Positions 56,880-64,000 of a DNA stretch of 64,000 bases are shown here, in pieces. Source of the DNA: Ancylostoma caninum (taxonomy: Eukaryota > Nematoda > Chromadorea > Rhabditida > Ancylostomatidae); NCBI GenBank assembly GCA_037903475.1, contig JBAJFG010000370.1:2036501-2100500 (forward strand). The letters run 5' to 3'. Every line of letters starts with the position of its first letter. Position 1 is the first letter of the stretch. The notes under the pieces were generated by a model. That model had not been told where the DNA came from. It did no database searches and saw nothing but the letters and a program-made list of their open reading frames with translations. Both the position numbers and the translations under genes were made by a program.

Positions 56880-57945
56880 ATTTTCTGTGCAGTACATATG
56901 TGCACTTTCTGCATCAGCATACTGGAATCTCATATAACAGGTGTTGTCGTGAAAAATCATCAGACGAAATCAGCAGACCAAATATCTCTGAATGCAAATT
57001 TCAGGGAAAAATACATTGCTAACGGAATTGCGCTTTGATCATTTGCTACTAATACCACTTACAACGAAACGTTACTTCATCGAAGGCCTTCCTCTGCCTG
57101 GTGTGCACTGGTTTGTGCATCTTGAATCGCTGATTTCAAAACTGTTTTAATCTCGGTCCAGTTTCGTTTTCATAAGGATTTATATCCCTTTCTCCAACGC
57201 ATGGGATAAGGAAGTATACATATGTTAAGGTACCCGTGTTAGATAAAGATAGTGTGTGGCGCAGTGGTCAGGATCTTTTTTTCTCATGGACGTCCTCGCT
57301 GGTTCAATCCCTCTCACAGCCTGGGTATTTGTATTTTTCTTCCACTTACTGCTTCCCTCTAAAAATCTATTCTATACAGCTTTATAGAGGTTTCTACTCA
57401 TGGTTAGATATTCCGAAAGCTTGGAAAGATTTTGAGCGATTCTCACTATCCCGACCTTGTTAACACTGGAACTGCTAATGGTGTTCCTATGGATTTTCAA
57501 AGGATTCTTTTTCACTGAAATTTCCCATGCTAGGGTTGTTTGAAGTGTTGACACGAATATGGCATCCATTTTGTAACGTGACCCCATTTTTATAGGTTTA
57601 AGGGAGAATCAGCTGCAAATACTGCAGAAAACCTACAAAATTGTTGATTTTGTCATTAAGATAGTAGTGTCATGCAAAACGACGTTGATCCACGCCTGAA
57701 ATTACCCCTCTGCGCAAAATTTTGAAGGGTACTAAGAGACGCCTAAACTACTAAATGGTAGTAGTAAGTGATCAAGGCGCAATTCTGTACCCATAGTGCA
57801 TTTTGTCTCTGAAATTTCCCATACTAGTTTACTAAGACTGCTGATTGCAAACTCTGTATCCATTTTGCATAGCAACCCCTACTTTGCGAGGCTGAGGCAG
57901 GTGCATGCAGAAACTGTACGTACATATGTACTGCACAGACAAGGT
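56880..57945. mobile_element. Element A copy 2: ~1.07 kb with ~100-bp terminal inverted repeats
   Basis: The left end TGTGCAGTACATATGTGCAC is repeated in reverse at the right end (TGTGCAGTACATATGTACGT), and the arms run about 100 bp to AATCAGCAG. The interior has a pol III-type A-box TGGCGCAGTGG (57,257-57,267) and a consensus B-box GGTTCAATCCC (57,301-57,311), 44 nt apart. It lacks the MITE found in copy 1. The inverted duplication ends inside it near 57,190. A partial third copy is 44,880-45,200. The element has no transposase. Confidence 0.7.
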
Positions 57946-59769
57946 CATAACTTTTTTTCGCGATAACATTAAGCAGTAAAGGAAAGCGTATTCGAGGTCA
58001 GCATTGTCAACTTCAAAATATGAAGCACATTCAATTTCGAAGTGCCACGGACTTGTGGCCACCACGGACAGTTTAACTATCAAAGTTCTGCTTCCGTTTA
58101 AGACTCAAAAAACAGTATACTATTAGGCGAAAATTTCACTGGGACACCGCCTATGAGCTACAACATTTCGAACTGTATGTGGCACCACTACAGCCTCTCC
58201 TACTTGTAATGGCATGACTTCATTGAACAGTCAGAGTTCATCCTCAGCAAAATCAATTAAATTTGAAGCGTTTAGCCCAAAACAGCTGGGTCCCAACAAA
58301 ACAAAATGAGGTATGTGCTAGAAAGCATGAGATGATTGCACAAGTCTTGAGGCGCAATGTAGCATACGGAATCGAAAGGAACAACGTTGTGTGCCTCTAA
58401 ATGAAAACTGCCATCGCAAAAGTCTCCAAACTTTTGGAAGGCGATTTTCGCATGTTCTAGGTCAGCAATCTGCTGCTGTCAGAGGTTTGCACATAAGTCT
58501 TGGGAAATGTGATATTCAGTTATAGAGAAGTCTAAGGAATGAGGAGAATGAATGAGAACCTCGATTCCTTACTGCGCCAGTTTCTGCCGGGTGAGTTTTC
58601 AAGTGAGAGGTTCAGCGCTACCCTGGAGCAGGGCGAAACCTGATTCTATTAACCATTGCCGACCACATCTGCGGCAGATTTTCGGACAGCGATCGAAATT
58701 ATAATAATAAGACCTGCTGTCAAGTTTTGAGTAGTTTGGAGAAGGATGCAATCAATTACACCCTTACAGCAGTGAACGCGGAATGTTGGCGGGTGGAAAA
58801 AAAGAGGGGTCCCCGCCGTTCTGGGCACCCAGAGAGAAAATCAATTTAATAAAAACATTTTTTATAATAACAAGTAACTGACGAAAATTAATTCAAAAAT
58901 AATAAAGAAAATAAAAAGTTTAGAAAAAAACTAACATAAGATTTTTATTTGCGTTATGGGGTAATTTCAAAACGCCACTGCCTTATAGCTTCACCAAACT
59001 CATGGCACAACCTCCCTGGAAAGAAGATCTGGTTTTAGGAGAACTTAAATGTCTTTACCCGTCCCCTTCGCATTCCCTATTATAATACAGAAATGGACTT
59101 TATTCACAGTAATTACATGATTTAGAAATGGTCGTTTAGGGACGAAAAATTAAGTTGGAAAAGATGTCACACCTGGTAAGAAGCTAGTCATAAGTCAAAT
59201 CATGTTTTGAAAATGTAGTATAGTAAGCGTGCTTCAGTGGTCTCGTCGTCCGGTTGCTAGGATCTGGTTTAGGTTCCACGAATGCCCTCAACGCCTGATC
59301 GTCTAGCGACATCTCCCGACCATTGTTGTATTCGAGTTCAAATCGTAGAAGGAAAACTCTGCGAACCCTTACCTCACTGTTCGTTGGAAGGCGATTCTAA
59401 AGCGGAACAAATGCAAGATTACCGGGCACCTCCGGTTCAGAGTGATCAAGTTTGAAGTCATTGACTACGACCACCCGAGAATCGCTTTGGCTCGTAATTT
59501 GGTGGCGACTCCACAAAGAGGTATCAAAAGGAGCTAGCCAAAATATTCAAGTGGCCTTTAAAAGAGAAGAGTAAGCCCTTTCAGAAGGTTAAGCAGGTCA
59601 CAGAAGTTGGCTAGAAATCGCCTAAAAACCGCAAAAGGGAAACGTTTATTTGTGCATAGCCCGAAACGGCAATTAACTTCGCACCAACCTGATAGTAATC
59701 ATTCACACTCATAGTTTACTGGCTATTCATGACATTATAAATTATGCAGAAGTCATGGAACAGTCTCGA
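57946..59769. other. Intergenic, no supported gene
   Basis: Contains the decayed hAT-type MITE at 58,780-58,981. Near 59,225-59,290 there is a weak tRNA-like pattern (CAGTGGTCTCGTCGTC then AGGTTCCACGAATGCC) that does not fold convincingly. On the minus strand an AATAAA at about 59,650-59,645 may serve the ground-like gene that ends at 59,770. Confidence 0.45.
58780..58981. mobile_element. Decayed, reversed copy of the hAT-type MITE
   Basis: Shares GGGGTCCCCGCCGTTCTGGG, the AT-rich middle and ACTAACATAAGATTTTTATT with the element at 46,872-47,144 in reverse order, and ends CGCCACTG. The left terminus is degraded (GTTGGCGGGTGG). Confidence 0.65.
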
Positions 59770-61247
59770 TCATAGGACATCAAGTTCTGGGTCCTTTTTC
59801 AAATGCTTCTTCTTTGCCTGTTGTTCCAGTTCCATGATGGTTTCTTCTCGTAGTCCTTGCGTTCTTGCGTTTTCTAGAGTGATTTCTTGTGGTGGCCATA
59901 TCATTCTACTTCTCTTTCCCACTGCTAATGTTTCAGGATCCTCCTCCATTTTATTTGTTTCTTCAGACGTGCTTTCATCTAGATCCACGATTGTTGTCAT
60001 TTCGGCTAGCTCCTCTACCGCTGTCTCATCTTCTGCGTTTTTAGTTGATAGATCTGATGGTTTGTCAGTAGTTCTCTCGATCGACATCCTAAAAGCAGCT
60101 TTTTTTGCTTTTGCTTTGCAAGACTTGACAATTTCTTGAATTCAATATTTCCATTGCGCATTTGTGCAGACACCTTCTAGGTACAAAGGATGTTGTACTC
60201 GTTTGACAAATATATAGTTGTTGACAGGTTTAGTGAGATGTGGTGCGGCTCCACAACACTATTGTCGCGACGGACGTCACCGACATCAGTCAGTCGCAAA
60301 TTGGATCCCTACCAGATCAATCGTCATATTTTGTCTGTTTCCTCGATGCCTCCCCTTCTCTAGTTTATTTTTTTTTGCCTTATTTTTGTTTCGACATGAT
60401 TCCGGTTCCATTTGTGGTACCAGAACGCCTACCAAAAATATGCATTATCCTGCATGTAAAATGATATCGACGAACCTAGTCTTCTCCAGTGGAAGGTCTG
60501 GTTCCATTCGTTCTTCACTGCTCTCGTCTTGTTCCGGCATGGCGGCCAATTTCGGAACATTTTGCCCGGAAATGTCATCATGTCTGGGATATTGGACTTA
60601 CGACCCTTATACCAAGAAATTCATTAGAACCAAGTCGTTTCCTCACCTGAAGGCAAAGCAGCTTACATCTCCTGATGTGACCTCACAGAATAACCTTGCA
60701 ACAGCAAAGTAAGAGAATTTTCCAGTAGCGCAAACAGCATCAAAATGTCCGCCGATTTCCACAGCTGCTCTGTTCACAATTGCGATTTTCGCCATGAGAA
60801 TGTTGTCGTGTATGCTCTGGAGCAATAATTTTTAGAAAAGAGGTAAGATTGCCTTTGCTGCTAACCTCTCGCATAATTCGTTTCAACTCGACACTATTGC
60901 ATGTAGAGCCGCCACTCTTCAGAGCGCGTCTTTCGCGTTGTTCTGCTGAAATACAGAGTGAGAAATGATCCTTGCATTCACCTACTATATCTTGACAACA
61001 CTTACATCCCCTTCTCTTGATCTTGAGACTGAACCGAGAGTTGTACTGATTTTCTGGTGATACTGTAGTTCCCTTAAATGACGACATTTGAGATTAACAG
61101 TTTTCAACATTGAACAACATATTCAGTGATCGAGGGTGAAGGTTCTTTCCAAATCAAGTATTTGCAGCAACATTGGGGGCAACTGACATCTTCCACATCC
61201 GTTTGGCATTGAACAGGTGGAGCAGGATCTGGACAAGGTGGGCATGG
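59770..61247 (-). CDS. Second ground-like-domain protein, with acidic C-terminal tail (5' end missing)
   Basis: Exons (minus): 61247-61188, 61072-60982, 60945-60866, 60816-60647, 60583-60476, 60088-59770; phases agree, giving 275 residues. It starts in a Cys/Pro segment (PCPPCPDPAPPVQCQ), then RRGCKCCQDIAEQRERRALK. The ground-like domain follows: STCNSVELKRIMRESIHDNI, VEIGGHFDAVCATGKFSYFA and LFCEVTSGDVSCFAFR, with all expected Cys. Unlike gene 1 it continues past the domain by about 140 residues, rich in Glu, Asp and Lys (QDESSEERMEPDLPLEK and KKKHLKKDPELDVL). The donors at 60,476 (GTTCGT) and 61,188 (GTCAGT) and the acceptor at 61,072 (CATTTAAG) are the weaker joins. The signal-peptide exon was not found; it should lie above 61,250. 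If the 60,647 donor is not used, the frame stops at once after CFAFR. Confidence 0.75.
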
Positions 61248-63043
61248 CTGAAAACGAACAAAAAAGAAGAACAAACAGATCCAGATCCATGAGCAATTCT
61301 TAAGACATTCGGGGCTGAGGAGATATTCTAGGCATAGGTAAGTAGAACAGTCCATTTGTGGGAACGTAAATGAATGTTCTTATAAAGCTCACCTTGAGGA
61401 TTCTTTCATTCTACTGTTCTTTTTGCTTTGGATTCTCTATCTAAACTCTTCAGATTTTACCTAATGCGGTGCACACATTTGACTTCCTCTGAGTCTTTGC
61501 TTTCAGATCAGCCAATTTTAACAGCGCCACTGCACTGCACATTTTTGAGGAAGAACCCACCCCACAACATCAGTGGGTGAGGGGTCGAGGGGTCGCCGCC
61601 TAGATGCCACCGTGTCTTCATCCACGTCAGTTTATTACTAGATACTACGACCAAAAATTTGTGACCATTTTTCATTTTGATTACATTACTGTAGTAATCT
61701 AATCTTTCGATATTAAGCGGATAATTCCTGTTTGACATGACAGTTATACCGGAGATTAGCTTACATTTGAGGTGGTACAATCGTCAAGGAGTTCTTTACG
61801 GTAGATAGGCTGGATAAACAGGCAGCCGAGAGATTACAGTCGCTACGAGTGGATCACTAGTTTCAGAACTGTTCAGGCGGTCAAGCGACAAGGCGGATCT
61901 TTCCGTTTTTGTTGCAACCGTTCGTGTTGAACCATTTACCCATGCTCAGTATCGAATGGTCACACGACTCCTTTTGCAGTGAACCGCGTGTGAAATAGTG
62001 GTTAGTTTTTGTCGATTTTTGGAATTGGTTTAAGGATTGGGTTCTCTCATGCGGTACTCTTGGTGCATTAACCCATAACGCTGTTAAGCCACCCAAGCAT
62101 ACTCACTGATCGAAATGAGAAAAGAAATAATGGAGTAAGGAGTATTAAGAAACATCAATAACAACGAGTGTAGAATGAGGCATTCTTTATGCTGAAGTGT
62201 CGTTTAACCCTGACGTATTTCTAACTTCGTATATTAGGTTGTTGGAAAATCGGGGTCTGATTTTGACATTGGCTGTGAATTGTCATAACTCAGCTGAAAC
62301 TGGTTTTCTTTACCAACTAAGCTGTCGTTTGAACCAGCACATCTTCGCCATCTATCTCCTGAATTCCGGTTATAGTGAGCCTAAAGCCTATTTTTTTCAG
62401 AGTCCGCAGAATCTACAGAAGAGTTTCGAGCTGTAGCCCCTCTCAAATCTCAGGGATGAATCCTACCACCTGATCTGTGGTTATCCGAAAAGAAACAATT
62501 CGTTGAGTAAGGTGTGTGAATGAGGGCAAGTCAAAAGAACAATTACAGATTCAAGGAAGGTATACAACTGCAGAATACAGCTCTGGGATGGAAGTCAGAT
62601 CATAAAATAAAATACCATTCAAAAAAAAAAAAACTTTTTTGTCCATTGGATGAGCTGAGGAAGATTGCATAGCGCTGGAATTCGGAAGCTAGTGCAATTA
62701 AAAAAGAAGTTGAAATGATGCATAGCAGAATTTAATGATCTGGATTCCTTTGGCTCGTCATATCACAACAACGATGTTAACACCACAACGATTCGAGACA
62801 ATGTGCTCAACCGGATGAGCACGCTGTTTTGAGATGTGATTGTTTTCAGGTTGTTATAAAGACACGTTTTACTCCGGCCTCACGTTTTGACTGAACGTCG
62901 TCTTCAGTGGCCTGAAAGTGGTTCTAGTTTTCTATCCGCGCTCTAAACCATCAAATACTCCTCACTTCCGTTTCCTTATCTCGTCCAGGTCACACAACAA
63001 TAAGCCCCTCGTCGATGGACGAAGTCATAACGTGTCCAACCGA
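61248..63043. other. Upstream of ground-like gene 2; unresolved
   Basis: The first exon of gene 2 is expected here. A minus-strand ATG at about 61,355 is open into the first placed exon with a hydrophobic stretch (SWIWICLFFFFV), but that stretch coincides with the polypyrimidine tract of the acceptor, so I do not trust it. A GTGAGC donor at about 61,390 follows a short ATG frame (MKESS), with no signal peptide. Nothing else is convincing. Confidence 0.4.
61881..62096 (-). pseudogene. Possible mariner transposase fossil
   Basis: A 71-codon frame with RVPHERTQSLNQF and later SILSMGKWFNTNG loosely resembles the mariner linker motif (WVPHEL) and the DEKW region with the first catalytic Asp. The expected Asp is not aligned and no downstream motif was found. 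Weak. Confidence 0.25.
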
Positions 63044-63803
63044 TTAAAGGCAGCACCCACGGAAATTTTCGACTTAAAAATCTCAGTGTATTACGAAGGT
63101 ACCAGAGGTGCTTAAAACGCGTAGAGTCGAAACTTTCCGACAGCACCAGAAATACAGGTTTTAAAAGCTTATGGCTAGGTTAGGTGCAGCAGGTGTGGTT
63201 GAGTTGCATGGGCCAGGGATGAGGAACGATATCAAAAGATCGATAATGGCTTTTTTTACCGCTTGGATATTTGAGCGATCAGTTTTTCGTTCTAAACTAC
63301 AGCCTTCTAATACCTCATCGAGATAAATAAACACCAGAAATTGTGTGGCACTTAGCAGAGACTTCACTAAGAAATCAAAAAGTTATGAATTTTTCTAATG
63401 GAGGAGAATTCGGAGAAAATTTAAGTTTCATCGGAAATGAGTACGAACTTTTGCCAAAAAAACTTCAAATTCTGTAAAGTGCAAATGAGAATGCATTCCT
63501 GCTAATAAAAATAGTAAAAGAGCACAAAAAGTCACCAAAAGAACTCATAAACATTGAAGAAACGACTGAATCTCTCCAACATTGCTGCAAAACAGCTGTT
63601 CCCATTGCAATTCGCGCAACAAACAATCGACGAAAAACTCGTCCCAATTTGGCGCCAGCACAAAGATGTACCAGTTACTGTGCTGAACGCAGTGGGTTTC
63701 TATTGTTGTAGTTGTAATGGAAGCAGAACCAACCGGCTTGCTCTAAAGTACCAGGAAGTGTGAAAATCTGAGGAGCGAAAGTTTCCGTGGGTGCTGCCTT
63801 TAA
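63044..63803. mobile_element. Element bounded by ~75-bp inverted repeats
   Basis: TTAAAGGCAGCACCCACGGA at 63,044 recurs as its reverse complement ending at 63,803. Similarity continues inward for about 75 bp with more mismatches (AATCTCAGTG against AGATTTTCACAC). The flanks start and end with TTAA/TTTAA, which could be part of the terminus or a target duplication. The 600-bp interior has short open frames but no transposase. Confidence 0.55.
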
Positions 63804-64000
63804 GTGGAGCAGAACGCAGCAGCAACTGATCCTTGAACCGATACTGTATGCTGCAGCCATGTTATGCCTTATAAGAGACGTGGCCGTCTTATAACAACCT
63901 GTGTGGCTTAGAAGACGAATCATATTATATATGATTCATATTCAGTAAAAGTAAAGGTGCCTAGATTTCATTTTTTTTTCAGAAGGAAAACGATACCTCG

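Larger units (their letters stand above)
53154..57190 (-). repeat. Right arm of the globin inverted duplication
   Basis: Mirror of 44,880-50,541, lacking the 1.6-kb insert of the left arm. Coordinates of matching bases sum to about 103,695-103,696 throughout the gene region, with a single-base difference at a T/A run near 54,205. Contains G4, its upstream block and the start of element A copy 2. Confidence 0.9.

Noticed and set aside
44880..57190. Palindrome as a pure assembly or unsplit-read artefact
   Set aside because: The outer arms differ by about 5-12% and only the left arm has a 1.6-kb insertion; a simple artefact would give identical arms. A haplotype effect is still worth excluding with long reads.
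57257..57311. A/B boxes as a functional tRNA gene
   Set aside because: The boxes fit, but the acceptor and anticodon stems do not pair, and the segment is part of repetitive element A.
59225..59290. Possible tRNA gene (CAGTGGTCTCGTC then AGGTTCCACG)
   Set aside because: Spacing and flanks do not fold into a cloverleaf and no anticodon stem could be drawn.
59744..60139. 131-codon Ser-rich plus-strand open frame
   Set aside because: Antisense to the acidic last exon of the second ground-like gene; Ser-rich because it mirrors Glu/Asp-type codons.
60218..60712. 164-codon plus-strand open frame
   Set aside because: It is the antisense shadow of the ground-like gene exons at 60,476-60,816.
61104..61355. 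Minus-strand frame with a hydrophobic N-terminus as first exon of ground-like gene 2
   Set aside because: The hydrophobic residues come from the polypyrimidine tract of the acceptor ending at 61,248, a usual false signal.

Overview
The window reads as nuclear DNA of a parasitic strongylid (clade V, hookworm-like) nematode. It has short introns with TTTCAG acceptors, a recognisable unc-60 (ADF/cofilin) locus, nematode-specific ground-like-domain genes, and four secreted nematode globin genes. It also carries many short inverted-repeat transposons of the Tc1/mariner and hAT type. Most of the sequence is non-coding. The species cannot be fixed from sequence alone.

Layout. Positions 1-7,810: the 3' end of unc-60 on the + strand, namely the last exon of the UNC-60A isoform (47-118) followed by the five downstream exons of UNC-60B (3,143-7,274). 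Positions 8,320-15,558: a nine-exon minus-strand gene for a secreted, proline-rich ground-like-domain protein. Positions 15,560-28,200: no convincing gene, but many repeats. These include a TA-flanked mariner-like MITE inside a larger inverted-repeat element, and a foldback element whose arms carry a tRNA-like sequence. Positions 28,221-28,391: two terminal exons of an unrecognised small minus-strand gene.

Positions 29,600-57,200: a globin cluster of four intact seven-exon genes in two convergent pairs. G1 is at 31,310-32,533 (+), G2 at 37,123-38,704 (-), G3 at 48,694-49,928 (+) and G4 at 53,767-55,002 (-). G3 and G4 lie in the arms of a large inverted duplication (44,880-50,541 and 53,154-57,190). 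Identity between the arms is almost complete near the centre and falls in steps outward, which suggests arm-to-arm gene conversion. A fifth, broken globin copy sits at the inner ends of the arms, and the inner breakpoint falls inside it. All four intact genes share an upstream block with an octamer-like ATTTGCAT about 145-149 bp before a TATAAAAGG-like box, and a TTTCAG acceptor exactly 12 nt before the ATG.

Positions 59,770-61,247: a second minus-strand ground-like-domain gene with an acidic C-terminal tail; its first exon was not found. Positions 61,250-64,000: repeats and a possible transposase fossil.

The globins are predicted to be exported haem proteins. The ground-like proteins are predicted to be secreted (extracellular, possibly cuticle-associated). 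UNC-60A and UNC-60B are cytosolic actin-depolymerising factors. No operon or pathway links these groups. No CRISPR array, rRNA gene or confident tRNA gene was seen. Gene models were built by hand from splice sites and reading-frame phase; all similarity statements are by eye.
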